The notes beneath the pieces are model-generated. The model did not search any database. It was not told where the DNA came from and was given only the letters and a program-made list of their open reading frames with translations. From contig NC_067287.1 in assembly GCF_020740795.1 (NCBI RefSeq), positions 17,065,501 to 17,129,500 of the forward strand: a DNA stretch of 64,000 bases, read 5' to 3'. The position numbers and the translations under genes were made by a program. Shown here piece after piece: positions 33,027 to 48,000 of this stretch (position 1 is its first letter; every line of letters begins with the position of its first letter). The stretch comes from Apus apus. Its lineage: Eukaryota > Chordata > Aves > Apodiformes > Apodidae.

Positions 33027-36000
33027 TCACTCCAGTCCCTCGTGCACTGCCCTTCGCAGCTCGATGGAGAACAGCTCCTCCCAGGGCCCGCGGATCCACT
33101 CCACCAGCTCTACCAGAAGCTCAGGGCACTCTGTGCGGATGTGCCAAGTGCTCTCCACCTTCAGCATCTGGGAGGGATCAAAGAGAGGGAGGCAGATAAG
33201 CAGGGCCTATCCTCAAAGGCACTGATCACCCCTGAGCCGCTGCTCCCCAGTGCTCCTCCCAGTTCCTAAGTTGCACCCTCCTCCATCTCTGCTGCCAGCC
33301 ATGAAAGTGTCCCTGCATGACTTTTGAACAGCAGCTGTACACGGTGCTCCCCTGCCTCTGTGGTGCAAGGCCCTGGGTTAGGATGGGAGATGACAGCCCC
33401 AGAGTGGTCTTGACAGGAACAGGATTCTGGGCACAATGTAGCCCCCCAGCATCTTGTGTGCCCCATTACCTCATCATAAAGCATCAGCTTGATGTCACAT
33501 GGACATAGACGATAGGTTATGACATTGCTAATACTGCTGATTGGCTGCTTCTCCTTCAACTGGATGTTGCTCCTAGGAGGTGTTTCTCCCTCATGGTCTG
33601 CATCCAAGGAGGGCTGCACCTGCCACTGGTGATTCTCCTCCAGCAGAAACAGCATGCTTCGGGTGCTCAGCAGGGTCACAGGGAAAGCAGATGCCCCTAA
33701 AAGGATACAAGGGAATAGGACAGGCATTGCTGAGGAGCCTGAGTCACCACAGAACCAGCTTTGCTTTCCCCTAGGGAAATCCTTTCCAGCAACAGTAACT
33801 GGGTGAACAGCCTTATCCAGCTTCCTGACTGAAGAAGGGTAGCTAAATGTGGCTGGGCTTGACCAGCCTATCTATGCTCATTGCAGGAGCACGCATATGG
33901 AAAACCACCATCCAGCAAAGCAAGCTTTGTCCAGCCTATGTCCTCATGTGAGGCAGGAAAAAACACTTGAGTCCTCTGACCTCTTGAACAACACTTTTTG
34001 ACTCCTTAGGTAAAAGTCTTCAGCTCCAGCTAAATGGCTGCCTTTTTTGGCCTGAATTCATCTGACTGGAAGAGAGAGCACACACATGAAGTTTAATACC
34101 AAGTTGAGATGTGTCGTAAGTATGGCAGGAAGCAAAGCAGTTTTGATAAACTTTAGGGAGCATAAGTACCATCCAGCTGATTTCAGCTGATGCAAATGAA
34201 AAGCACAAGAACTTGGGAATAAGACAGATGCACAGGAATAGGGAACCAAGAGCAGAACTGGCGGAGGTCACAGGGGAGCACAAGCTGCTACAGCAACACA
34301 TTGCTTTTCTCGTCACATCCCACTCTTAGGAAATAGTAAGAACATCAGGAATCAGTCCTGTCTACTCAGCATTGAGGCCTCAGCTGGAACTGCATCCAGT
34401 GTTAGGCACTATACTCTAAACATGAGAAAACTGTAGAGTAAAAAACTCACACTTTAAGTTCTCCCTCTCACAGGGTATTTGTTCAGCTTGAGGAGACTAA
34501 TAAACATACTTCCCACAGATTCTTCTGATTCTTGTTCTCTCATACCTCTCCAATGGCCAATGGTGAACACAGATGTAAGAGCAGTAATAAAATGGTCAGA
34601 GCTAATTAACAGCTAGGTTGATTTTTTTTCAGCATCCCAAGCTAAGACAACACTGGAGTTGTTCACTGAAGATTCAAATCCCAGGTTTAGCACATTTGGC
34701 CCACAGCAAGCCCTGGAACAGAACTTGATGGGCTCCAACAGGCTGCTCTTGTCCTACCATCTCAGGTTCCAGACACCTGCTTCTGTTTTCCCAAACTGAG
34801 AAGCCTTTCAGCTCCTCACACAAACCATCTGTATTTATGACCCCTCAGTTATCCCTCAGCTCAGGGCAAAGATCCAGCTCTTAGATAATCTCCAGCTTCT
34901 CAGAAACCATTTTGTGTTGTCACTAAACCTGGTGTGCAAGACTAGCTGCTCTCTACAGCCTGGACTTCCCTGAAGAAAAGGGGTGAGAGATTCACTTGAT
35001 AGACAGGAAGAAACATACTGCTATCTTATATATCTCCACAGTAAAAAAAAAAAAAAGAGCCCTCACCCATGCACCCACCCCACCTCACTGCTGGACCAGT
35101 GGCCTAGCTCTTTTCCCATAGACTGTTCACTAAAGACACAAGCATGTAAGCAGATAGGGACATCTGGTCACTGAGATCTCCTGTACCTTGAACGAGGTAG
35201 GCCAACAGGTAGAAGAAACAAGAGTCATCTGCAGCTGCAGAATCTGTGGTCTTGGGGTCCAGCAGAGGCCTGGAGGAGATAAAATAGTTAGAATGGGAGA
35301 TGACAGCCTCAAGGAAGCACTCTGTTTCCAGTCTAGTTTTGTTGTGAGCTAGCTGCGGTTCACTGTCCTCCTGGGGAAGGGAAGAATGCATCTCTTCTGA
35401 GTGCTGTAAAATTCCTCTATCTTCTGTTACTCTGCCTGCCACCTTTACAGCTAGGAAATGTGCTTCTTTTGCAAGGGAGGAGGCTCCTCTCTGCCTCCCC
35501 CTTTTCCTCCTCCCATTATATTCTACTCAGGCTCCTCTGTCTGCGCCACCCCTTTGCCTGTTTACCCCCTGTGCAGCTGGCAGTTTAGCCAGTTGCCTTA
35601 AACCTGTAACATAGGCCTGGCTGCCACTGCAGCACTGCGTCCTCCCATGCTCTGCTGGGAGCACTATGCTTCCCAGGCACTGCTGTAGAAGCAGACATCC
35701 TGTTCTGTCCAAAGCCCCAACTTCTCGGAGGCTGTTCTTACCATAGCCAATGGTGTGGATTCATTTCCACAGTGGGGATTTCCTTCACCTTACTCCTGTG
35801 CTTAGCAGGCAGCTCTTGCATGAGATCTAAAAAGAGGCAGAAGGCAGACAACTTTTGTTGCAAACCCAAGGGCAGAATGTAACAGCTCAGGAGAGTTCTC
35901 TAGTCCACAGAGAGGCACACAAAGTGATGGTGCCGAAAGAGTTCCCCCCCAACTTTTTTCTGAGCTGGCAAGAAGTGTATTTCCCACATACATCCAAATA

Positions 36001-39000
36001 CAGCTCTCCAAGAGCAAATCTTCCAAATCCTCTCCCACCCCGTTCCCACTAGAGCTCCACTCTTACATGTCAGGGTCTGCAGGAACTGGTCACAGCAGCT
36101 TTGGTTCCGGATCAGCAGATTGTAGGAGGCTTTTGGGTTCTCAAACTCCATTCGCAAGCTCTGGTGGCGGAGTCCCACTTCCAGATGGGAAATATCAGAC
36201 AGGAAGTGAGAGTCATTCTTCTTCAGCCAGTCTCCAGGTTGTCCCCTAATCAGAGAGCAGAACCCTCAGCTGCAGCAGGTTGCCCCATCTCCTCTCCCAC
36301 ATCAGATTGCAGTAGGGTGTTTGCCAGAAGAGCCTTTGCATGTCACCACACTTCCAGGGTATGACTAGCACAGGCTGGCACTCACAGCCTTGCTGCAGGG
36401 TCTCACTTGCCACCACTTTCCTCACCTGATAGCCCCAGTGACTTCCAGCACATAAATCTTGAGATCAGAGGCAACCAGGATTGAGAGGAACTCTCCTTGT
36501 CGGCCAAACTTGACCACGACAACCTAGAGCACAGAGAGGGTGGGTAATAGCACTGGCCTGCCTCTTGCCAGCCTACCCATGGAAAGGACCAACACAAACA
36601 CCTCAGCTCCCTTCACAACCCCACACACTCTGCAATGCTACCCCAGTGCAGAACTTGCAGGGTGAAAAGGACAGCCAAGGTGCTGTAGGAATGGTGCTGT
36701 GGGAGCTCACCTTGAGAAAGCATTGGAACTCCTCAGCATCCTCTTCAAAAACTTCCATATCCAGGTACAGCTTCAGGCGATGATCCACAGAGCGGAAGTC
36801 CCTCGTGTTCAGGACTCCATTTACAGCTGAGGAGAGCAAAGGGTAGGATTGACACTGCCCACTGACCAGGTGCTGCCCAAGCAGCATCACCCCTTCTGCA
36901 CACCAGCTTCCATCAAGTCTCTCCTCAAGACAAAGGGCCAAATCTAGGGCTTTCCTATCCACAGGTCTCAATGTAGAGACATGCAGGGACATCACTCCAA
37001 CACTTGCTTTTTGCCTCTTCAGAGACACATCTGTCTTAAAAGGCTCAGGGAGATCTCTACAGATCAAGGATCTGATAGGTTTGCAAATCAGGACTAGACT
37101 GCAGTGGCAACAGTCACTTGGTGGGCTGGACCAGATAACCTCCACGGCTCCTTTCCAACTTGTTATTCTGTAAATCACAAGCTGATGCCCGAGCAAAGGC
37201 AGTCTGCTACATCAGAAATGCAAGGCGCTTCACAGAAAGCATTAGTGGACCTCCTACTAACTGCCATCTTGCACGACAGCCCTCACACAGCCAGCACACA
37301 GTCCCTCCTTTTGGACAGACCTTGTCATTTTAAGCTCACAGAGACTGTTGAGGAAAGCACAAGTAACTGCAGATCCACTAACCAGAGCCTGCTACAAACA
37401 CACCAGCCTCACACTGCACTTAAACTAGAGAATAAATACAGAGAAAATATGCATATTGTTCTCCACAGGTAATGCTCCAGCTGGCAGCTCACTGGTGCCA
37501 CAGGAACCCAGCATGTCTGTAACTGAGCAGTGCAGCTCCCAGAACAAAACCTTATTACTCAGAGTCTGAGCAATACGAGGGATTAGGAGCTGACTCAGTT
37601 TTCACTACCTTCAGGCATGAGGATTGAACAGAGAGGGGAAAGAAAACAGCACACAAGAACCATGGTTAGTGCTGCTCACGCTTGATGATCCCCCTTCCCC
37701 ATTAAACAGGGGGCAGCACAGCCTGCAAGCACCAGTGATAAAGCCCAACACCAAGCTGTGCGCACCCCTAAACCCCACACAGCTCCCTACATACTCACGG
37801 GGACTGAGATTCCATGTTTCCTCAGAGTCGGAGTTCAAAGAGAGCTGGGAAGGAGTGGGCCCATGCAAAATGCTGCAACGGTAGCTCCCCATCAGGCTGC
37901 CCCCATTGGTGTCTGTGTGGCTGAAGGAGAAGTACTGGCTCTTCAGGCTCAGCTCCTTCTTCCCACAGCCCTCATCTGGACTGCGGGCGCTGAAATAGAG
38001 CGTGCCATTGTGGTCGCCACTCAGCTCCGGGGTCCTGGTGCTGTTGCTGGTGTCCATCTCGGAGCTGTCCTCCCCGCCGATGTAGAACTTCCCACTTTCA
38101 CTGGCCAGGGGAGGTGGTTCCTCTGGGCCCTCCTGTTGGCTGCCTCCCTCCAGGACAGAGTCTGACAGGTCTTCACTTGTGCTATCGTGGCCAGGTGGCA
38201 AAGGTGTGCTGGAGCACACCTCTGAAGGCAGGATGACCACATGGTCACTGGAACAATTGGGACAGACTATGGATTCACTAGCTGCTGCAGCATCTGTGGA
38301 AGATTTAATCAGGGATAAAGAAAAACCAGAACAGCTCTCCCCAACAAGATTTTATTTTCCTTTTTCCCTTCTGCAAACCACAACCCATTCCTTTCAAAGC
38401 AGACAATAGTTATAGTCTGACTTGAGCAGCTTGTTGAGCAACTCTGTTCAGAATCATATCCTACATCTCCTTGCCTCAGAAATCAAACAGAAATTGTGGA
38501 TCAGTGCCAACATCCACCTGAAATAGCTCTGCTCAAATTTAGGGTGACCAGTGTGTGCTGTAGTTGCAGCTGAAACCACATCAGAGCTTGGGCTCATGAC
38601 TTTCCTCCACTTTGTGTCCACAAGGGCTCACATAGCTTTTGAGGCCCAAGCTCATGACCTTCCTTAGCCACCTCCATCCCCAGCTTAGGTTACCCCCTTT
38701 CTCCAGCTGTCCTCTTCCCTCCTGACCCCAATTCCTGAAGCTCCCTTCACCCACACCACAGCAGACTCCCAGCTGGATCTTGGGACTTCCACTACCCTGC
38801 TGGGGGGCAGAAAGGGTTGGAGGAGACTGCTGCAGCCAGGGTAGCACTCCTGCCCTCACTGAAGTACTTCAGTTGCAGTATACTTCACCAAATGAGCAGC
38901 ATTTTCTGAGCGAACGTTGGGCACTCCCCTCTAAGCTTTGAAAAAAATAATCAGCAATTGGAAGGTGCCTGTTCAGCACTAGCCATGTCTCAGCCAAAAT

Positions 39001-42000
39001 CCACATCTAGCTTCAGACACGCAAAGGAAAATGTGGACAAATGGGAAAGAGTACAAAGGAGACCAGCAAGAATAACTGCATTGTGTGAGACATGACTGAC
39101 AAGCAAATTATCTAGGGAGTTGAGCTTATTTAGTCTAGAGGACAGAAGACAGTCATGGGGGGAGAACAATGGCCCTCAAGTACAAAGTAAGGAATAAATC
39201 ATTCCCCATATGGTAAGCAAGAGTGGGCTTAAAAATCACAGCCAGGAAGATTTAGGTTAGAGTTCTGGTTGTTTTTCTGATGTGTAAGAGCCAAAGTTTT
39301 ACCTGAAATACTGAAGAAGATTCCCCAGAAGCCTCTGTTAGCAAAAGAACAAATGTGGCAGAAATGACCATGGCTTCAACAGGATGAGAGACTACATGAC
39401 TGTTAAGGTCCCTCCCAGACTTCAGATTTCTTTGGACCATTTGCAGTTTTCAGCACCCCTATGTTCTCTCAGACACCAGGCCAACCACAACCAGGGTGCT
39501 GTTTGCTTAGCCTTAAAACAGTGGCTTTTTCCTCCTAGTGAACAAGGCAGGCACTTCCCAGTACAAGGAGGCCAAGTGAGAGTGCATCCCACATCAGTTT
39601 TTAATTGCAGTACAACCAAGGCATCACCCTCTCCTACACATTCCATGCTCTGCAACACAGCTGCCCTTCTGGCAGGCTGCCTGGGCATTAGCAAGCATTC
39701 TTTCACTGGGCACTACATCTTACCTTGATCTGAGGTAACTAGGGTCTGCAGGATTTTGGCATCTCCAACCTCTGAAGGATAGGAACCTTGATGCCAGGGA
39801 ACCAGGGGCTGTGAAAACTCCTGCTTGCATTTCAGGCACTGGAGCTTCGTGGATCCCTTCTCCTGGTCCTGATTTTGCCGGTTCTCCTCAACAGCTGGAG
39901 ACAACACTTCAAGGACACACTAGAAGTAGCAGCACAGGGAAAACAGTGACAGCAGGCAGCTATGAAAGCAGGCCTCTGATATCAGCAAGTATCCTCACAT
40001 GCCTCATTACAGCATTTCAGAGTGCAAGGGGTGCAGGGCCATTTCCCAGCTAGCAGAGCACAACAGCCAGTCTGTGCAAGACTTGCCAAGGGCATGGAGC
40101 TTCACTGCAGAAGACCAGGAGAATCTGTTTTCTGCAGGTCCATGCCTTTTATCTACATATTGATAGGTTTCTCCCTGGAACTGCCATCTCAAAGCTGCTA
40201 TCTATTTGTGCTTTCTCTGTATCTACTTGTTTAAATGTATTTAAAAAACAGTATCCTGAGAAAAATACTTTGAGACCGGAGTCCCTACAGCAGCTGTGCA
40301 GAGCAGAGCTGCCATAGCACCGACACTCTCACTTTCCTGAGGGCCAAGTACAGGCTTAGCACATCACTCAGCACCCAGGAAACATTATGCTGTCCACACA
40401 CAAGTAAGGATCACTAACTTGACTACTAACTTTTCTCCTCAAGAGGGAGAAAACTGCAAGGCTTTCTCCTTGAAAGCACCCGTTATTGCTCCAGGAGCTC
40501 CACTGCCCACGGCCATGCTCACACGGCCCTCCCCAGGTCATTTGTGCAGCTAGAGAAATCCTGGGTTTACAAGCCAGGCATGGGATACCACAGGGCAGCA
40601 GATGCACATGTGCTCTTAAAAAAGGGGGACCAGCATCTTCCAGTAACACTGCCCCTCTCTGCAGGCTTCCCTCTCCCCTACCTGTAGGCACTGCTCCGGG
40701 CAGTCGTCCAGCACCACATATTTGCGCTTCTGCCGGTCCTTGCGAATGTAGCTGAAGTGCAACGTGAGGACAGGGAAAACTCGCTCCAGGTCCTGCAGGA
40801 AGTCAGGAAACACCAGCTCTAGAAGGAGGGTGCAGCATCCAGTACACAGACCACATTTATTTGCTAATGGTTGAAACAAGGCCATACAAGTACTTAATTG
40901 AGTAAGCCCTGAGTAGCCCTCCATAGCCAATAGCATTTGGGAGCACAGTAAAATGGGGATAAACAAGTAAGCAAAAATCAGCTCAAGTGCTGAAGACAAC
41001 AGCAAGTTTCAGGGCCCAGAACAAAGCATTTCAAATGAAAAACCTTTTCACAAAAATATTTTGAATATTAATATTCAGAAGAATAACAAGCCACAAACAT
41101 TTAAGAGGTACAAGGGCAGAAAGAAAAAATTAGTTGGAGCTTTTAGGGAAAACATTAGAGAGGCCTGTGAATGTGCCCGTGCACACACTGAATGTTAAAA
41201 TCTTACCACGAGGAAAACGAGATTTCCAAACTCCTTTTTTAAAAAGCACAAAAGCAAAATAGGACTGGTAGTGCTAAAGCACACACCTAGAGTGGATGGA
41301 AAACCATCCACTAAGCTACCAGTAGCTCTCTAAACGTTACACTAGGCTCAGTGCTGCACTGTCTAAGAAAAAGTGCAGTCCACAAACGGTCCTCCAAGGC
41401 CAGGGCAATATCCTGGTGAGAAATGGATGGGACAGAGCTCTCCACTTAATTCAGGCTCCTTTTGAGAAGTCTCTCATTCCTGTGCACTGCAACAAGTCCA
41501 GACATTGACTTTTCTACTCCAGCCTTGGAACAGAATTGGTGCTGGCTTCTACTGCATTATCCCAGGCACTCTAAGCAGTACAGATGCTGTTAGACACACA
41601 TGCATTGGGTGGAAGAGATGCTCAATCAATTAGGCTTTTCAGGAGCAAAGACCTGCAGGGTACTCTGACAGAAGCCCCAATCCAGCACACTGGCACACAC
41701 ACAGGGAGTAAGATGCCAAAAGCTCACACAGAGACATAGCTCACCATCCTCTTCCAGTTCATGTCGGAGGTCTCCACCTTCTGCAGGCATTTCAGCTCCA
41801 GCTTGTGGAGTACTCTGGCAGCCTTCAGTTCCACCTCAATCACATGCTTAGCTGTGACTCGCAGGAAGATCCAATCTGGCTCGGGGTCCCCTTCACCTTC
41901 TATTTGGCTCACCAGCACTGGCTGGCAAAGGTCCACTGCCAAACAAGACACAGTATAGATAAGTACACACAGCAGGCCTTCAGGCCTACTTGGCCCAAGT

Positions 42001-45000
42001 CCTCAGGATTCCCACAATACTGGGCAGCATGATAAAGCTTCAGGGATATCACATTTGATCCATCTATTTTTTCATTACCCAAGCCCTCAAACATAGCAGT
42101 TAAAGGACCTGTTTACCTTCTGGCTTCTCCTCTTCTTCCTCCCCCAGCATTAGCTCATCTGCCTCCTCTTCTCCTTCAACAGGCTCATCCAGCTGTACTT
42201 CAGGCTCTTCCTCCTTCTCAGTATCACCCAAAGGAGGAGGGGACTCTTCCTGGGATACCTGGGGATTTCCTTGCTCTGGGTCAGAGCTCTCACTCTTCAA
42301 GTCCATTGCAGCAGGTCTGCCTGTGATCTCATCTGCAGAACGGCTACGGCAGATGACAGGTACTTGGTCATGCTCCTCCAGATGTCTCTTGTACTGCAAC
42401 CAGTCAACACCAAAGCGATCTCTGAAGCTGTTCAAGCGCTTCATCTCCTTCTGATGCTGTAGGACAAGGCCTGCAGAGAGAAAACTTGTGAAGCATGAAA
42501 ATAGTCACCATGCCAGCACACTCCTCTGACTGTGGACAGTTCAGCTGCTGTGTTACTGAAGAAGACAAGACTTACCAGCAGAGAGAGGTAAAGCTGGGGT
42601 CTCATGTTCAGTGTCACTGGGCTCTGAAATGCTCGCTCTGCGCACTTTGACTTTTCCCTGGAACAAGCGGGATAAGAATAGTTGGGAGGCACCAAAAACA
42701 CCAAAACCACATCTGATATGGGGCTCTGCTAAGCTGAAGGGTTCATAGCTGCTACAATGCAGTAGCACACCATGAAACATTTGTCATGGTATATCAAGAG
42801 TGATGATAAGCCCAGCTCCTTCTGAATACACAGCAGCGTAAAGCCTCACCTACCACAGTCAGTCCAAGACCACAACCCACCACACGAGGCTTTCACGTCG
42901 AGGCAGCCCCTTCACTCAACATGCCAGCTACATGGTTAAAAAGCTATTTCAGTCCCAGACCTTGCTTTTCTTCCGAGGGAGCCTGACAGCCACTTTCTCT
43001 GCTGGGGACGGACTGTCGCTGAAGTCTGCAGCACAGGAGCTCTCCAGAGCACTGCGGTCCAGTGCAGTTTTCTCTGAGGTAGAAGTGTGGATGGACTGTG
43101 ACACACTTTGCACAAGTCTTGGCAGGTGCTAAAACCAAAAGAAGAGAAAACCCCCCGCTGAGCACAAAGGGAAGACAAGGTAACCAAGCCACAACTCAGC
43201 CTGACAACTTCCCTGTCCCTCACCCCAAACTTTCACCATCTCAGTTGAGGAGGTGACAACAGATCCAGCCTGGTTGACCGGATTGTTAATCACAACCACT
43301 CTGATTTAACTCAATCTCTGCCTTTGTTAAAAACAGCAGATGGGAAACTGGAAACTGTTTTGCTGACATGTAATTTAAGTGTCAAGTACCAGACAGTACC
43401 TGAGAAGGAAACAGGCAAGGCTCCAAGTTCTGCAGGGGTACTTAGGACAGAATAAGTTACATGGGCCAGTACCAACAATTACTAGGAATCAGCGTGGACT
43501 GAGCCAAAAGGAACTGTGTCAAAGAGTCAAGGTAGCCCGTAGAGATTTAATCGGACATCTAACAATGCAAAAACCTGTCAGAGTTCCCACTCCCAAAGCC
43601 AGTAAGATCAGTTTACAGCAACTGTACTTACCATTAGGTCTGAGGAAGAGAGTGGCTCCCCATCTAAGAAGAACTGTAATTAGAGAACCATTTGCAGTCA
43701 GATTCCATTTGGCTGGCACATACTCAGGACAACATCTGCTGATTCCTAATCCCTCCCCTTCAGGCCACCCTAGGGTTTGGTTCCCTGCCACAAAACTGCA
43801 AACAACCCTGTTCCTGCCTATCCATCACTCCTTCAGTTGTAGCTACCTGACCTGTAAGGCCAGAAGGGACTGTTGTGGCTTCCTGTTTATGGACTTCACA
43901 ACTTCCAGAAACTTATCCAAGACAGTTCACGGAAGAGATACAATAGAATATTCTGCAACAACTCACACATTGCTTTGGGAGGTACTCACTTTCACCTCAA
44001 AGCCTGTACCCTACTTCTAGCCTGCACCTACGCAGCTTCCAGTAACTTAAGGTCAGTGAAAGCTTGTTCCAAGATGCAGTTTGAAGCCAATGAATCCAGA
44101 CACTTGCCACTAATACGAAGGGCAGATCAGTTCTGGAACACCTCTGACCCTAGCAAACATGTTTACTTTGCTAAATTGCCAGAACACTGTTTTTGCTGGC
44201 TTCTTTATTTAAAATCAGATTACCAAGGAGAGACCTAAGCACCAGAGTGCAAGGGAAACAATTATACCTAGCTGAGAGCAGGTTGATAGGGAGAAAGAAA
44301 GAGGTGGCCACAGCTGCCAAAGGAATATGTAGGCAAGGCGGTCCACAACCATGAGTTCCTTCTTTGCAAAGTCCAGCTAGATAGTCACTATCCAGCAGGA
44401 AAAGAGTAAAGTTTTGGGAACATCAGTGAGAAAAACTGATGAAGGAGACAGTGAATACGTATTAAGACCTGAGGTCTTGCAAACCTGAGATCAGTATTGA
44501 ACTCTGTCTGCTCTGGTGAGTATACCACATAAAAATTTAAGGCTAAACTACTCTACCTGAAAAAACAAACAAGCAAAAAAAAAGAAACAAACTACAAAAC
44601 AATCATTATTGTTACACCTCATGAATAAATTTTCAGGTTTATGAAATTCTTTCCCCTCATTTGGCCCTTAGTGTCCAAACACCCTAAGCCTTCAATGACG
44701 GGGCAGAAAACACGTGGCTGATACTCACATTGGAGGAGGCTGCCCTGGGAGACAGATGAGCAAGGGTGGCTGATCGGTGGTTCTGATGGAACCATAATGG
44801 GTTTCCCTCTAAATGCAGCTGAGTGGGGGAAATACAGAAATTGTTATTAGAAGTAATATTCTATACTCTAAATGAATCTGTCTGCAGGCTCTCTCTCGCT
44901 GCCTCAGGAAATGTCCTTGCCGTAGAACGGCAATCAAGCCAGGAGAGGACTAAGCTTTGACAATGCTTCCTGAAATTTGTTCAGCAAATAGAGAAGGAAA

Positions 45001-48000
45001 TTCAAATACTTCCTAATCTGGCCCCTAATTCATTAGAAACTTTTCCAGTACTAACTCTGAGAAATGTTGAGAGAACAGTCCTTTGCAGGCTTCCTTCCTT
45101 CACAAGCACTATAGTGACGGCAGTTAGCCTCCTTCAGACTTTTCTGAAGACACAAATCCACAACAGGATTAGAGGAGGATATTTACTGACCCTGACAGCT
45201 TTAAAATCAGAAAGGGAAAGCAAGGAATTGGGAGGGAAGCAAGGGGATGAATTCTGGAAAAAGGTTAGCTTGAGCAGGGGTCACCAAAAATGAAGGGTCC
45301 AATACAGGTGTCTCTCCAAGGCTCCTCCATCAGCTTCCCACATTATATTTGAAATGCTCAGGAGTTGAATTGTTCTTTGAAAACTCTCTTCTTACAAAGT
45401 GTTCTCCACCTTGCATCTCCTGACCATGACATCAATGATTTACCAACACATCAGGCTTTGTGCTTACTTTTTTTACACAGTGAAGAGCAGACAATGGTGC
45501 CAACTGGGCATGTTCTAGCAGCAGGTTATAGGCCACATCCAGGTGCTGCAGATTCACTAGCTGTTCAACCCCTGCAAACAAAGAAAGACGCCATCAGCAC
45601 ACTAGAAGATTTAACTTAAGAACATCCCACCCATCCCTCTCCCCCCAAACTGAGCCCTAGTAAAAACAGATGTGCCCTAGATCTCAAGTTCTGTTCCTCT
45701 TCGAGGGAGAGAGAAAATTCAGAAAAGCTCCTCCCTTGTGGGCTCACCATTAATGCTGTCAAGCTCATTGTTGCGCAGGATCAGAGTCACCAGCTTGGAA
45801 CGGCTGAAGATGCCCAGGTTAGGCACCTTGGACAGGAAGTTATAAGCCAGATTGAGGTATTCTAGTTCTGTAAGGGTCTGTTCAGAGAGAAGAGCAGCAG
45901 TGGATCAATTGCAACCTGAGCCTGAACTCAAGACAGGGCACTAGCCCCTACCATTTTTTTCGATCTCACCAAGGTCAACCAGCAATTAAGTTTCTTTAAA
46001 CTATTTCTGTAGCAAGACTTGGATGTTCACATTTGGAGTGGTTTGTCTAGGGTTGCTCAGCATGATCTAACTGGTTTACAACATTTGCTAGGAGCAGCTT
46101 TCTCCTTCCTCATCATCTCCAGTGGAGCACAGGAAGGGCCTGGACCCCCTGCCTCAGCAAAAGGACTGAACGACCAAAAGAAGCCCTTTCTTACTTTTGC
46201 AAGGATGATGGTGAATGATATACTGTGAGCACCACCAACTCCATGAAAATCTTCTCTTCAAAGAAGCAGATCTAGCTCAGCAAAGTATGGATTTAATTGC
46301 CATCCCCCAGAGATGCACATGCCACTGTGATGCAGCACCACCTTTCTAAAGTAACTGATGGGAGATTTCTGAGAGCAAGAAAGCAACGCTACTGGCAGTC
46401 TGAACAAACCAACCAAGCAAGTCTCTGCAGCCTCATGCCTGGCTACGTAATTCCCACCTGCTGCACAGATGACAGCAAAGTCTTCACCACAATGGAGTGC
46501 ACACTGCATGTGTGACTGTACGTGCAGTGGTATATGTCACTCGGCCACACAGGGGTGCCAGGGGATACATACAGCTAACTTTCCTGTCTTAGCACAGATG
46601 AGCAACACTGTCTTCTCTGCCCCAGTGGCACAGGGGCTGCACACACAGGACAACAGTTTCAGGGCAGCAAGCACTAGGCTCTAAATCACACGCCTGCTGG
46701 GCCACATCTCAGTGTCTTTTGTTATACTTCACCTAGCAGGCACATGGCCAATGATTACAGCACTGTAGCAGTGTCCTCTTCACGCAAGGAAACTCTGGTG
46801 CTCAGCCCAGGATACTCACCGTTAAATAGTGCTCACAATCCTGGATCTTGTTGTGACTCAGATCTAAGACTCTCAGAGCATTCAGTAATTGCTGAAGGAC
46901 AAAAAGAAACAAGATCAGACCCTCCAAATGTCTGGACTGCAGCACAGAAACCCTGTCCTGCCGGGAGAGGCCAGCAAAATTAACACGGCCCACTCCCTCC
47001 CACCCAGACCTAGTAGTATCAGTAGAGGAGTGCCTCTGGCTGTGATCATCTCCTCTCTTCCCCTCAGTCACGCAGGAAGGATGCCCCACTCACCAGTGAA
47101 TCATCCAAGGCACTGATCGAGTTATAGCTGAAGTTCATAGTCTGCAACTCCAGCCACGGGAGAGCACAGCTCAGGTCTCCACCACATGCTGAAATGATTT
47201 CCTAGGAGGAAGTGAGGAGCCATTCTTTGGTGAGTGCTAGTTGCTACAGTAACTGCAGATGAACACAGGAGAACAGCTAGTCTAGAACTAGGCTGGCATA
47301 TTGTGCTTTACAGACCCTGCCTTGCCTAGAGTGGCAATGACTTTTATGTCACTAATTGAAGTATTTGGAGGTGGTGAGAATTCCACAGCTTGATATTTAG
47401 AAAGAAGGGGAAATACTTTTGCTTCCCACACTCAAATGGCAATACTTAAACTAACATTTCAGTTGGTAGGCTCTGAACACTAAGCACCAAGATTCATGCT
47501 AACAAAACCTTTTTCAGACCTTCATCAAAACAGAAGATACACACATCCTGGCCAAACAGCTTATACTCTAGTAGACAAAAGAACTACTGAAAGCACTTCC
47601 TACCAGCAGCTCCTGTTCCCAGCAGGCAGCTGCTTCTGTGCCACAGATAGAATCCTGCAGCCCCACAGCAAGCACAGCCCATGCTACTCAGTTCTCTGCA
47701 GTTGGAACTTCCCTTCATGTCTGAGAAACCTGCTGGGCATCAGTGAGGGTGAGACCCAGGGGCACAGCATTCCCCCTGACAATCAGTTCCAATTTAAGGC
47801 TGATGAAGTGCAATGAAAGAAACCTCTGCCAGCTGCAGGCTCGATCATGGAAACAGCCAGACACACAGAATGGTCAAACCTAGCTGATAACTTACTGGGC
47901 AGAGCCAGAAATTCTCAAGCAGCTAAAAAGGAGACTACAGAGCATACGTGTAACCAACCAGAGAATACTTCAACACTGTTTGAGTCAAAAGTATGACCCC

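Noticed and set aside
34690-34790. Possible further CR1 piece (CTTGATGGGCTCCAACAGGC and neighbours)
   Set aside because: Only a vague resemblance to CR1 3' sequence, with no tail repeat and no continuous match, so not listed as a feature.
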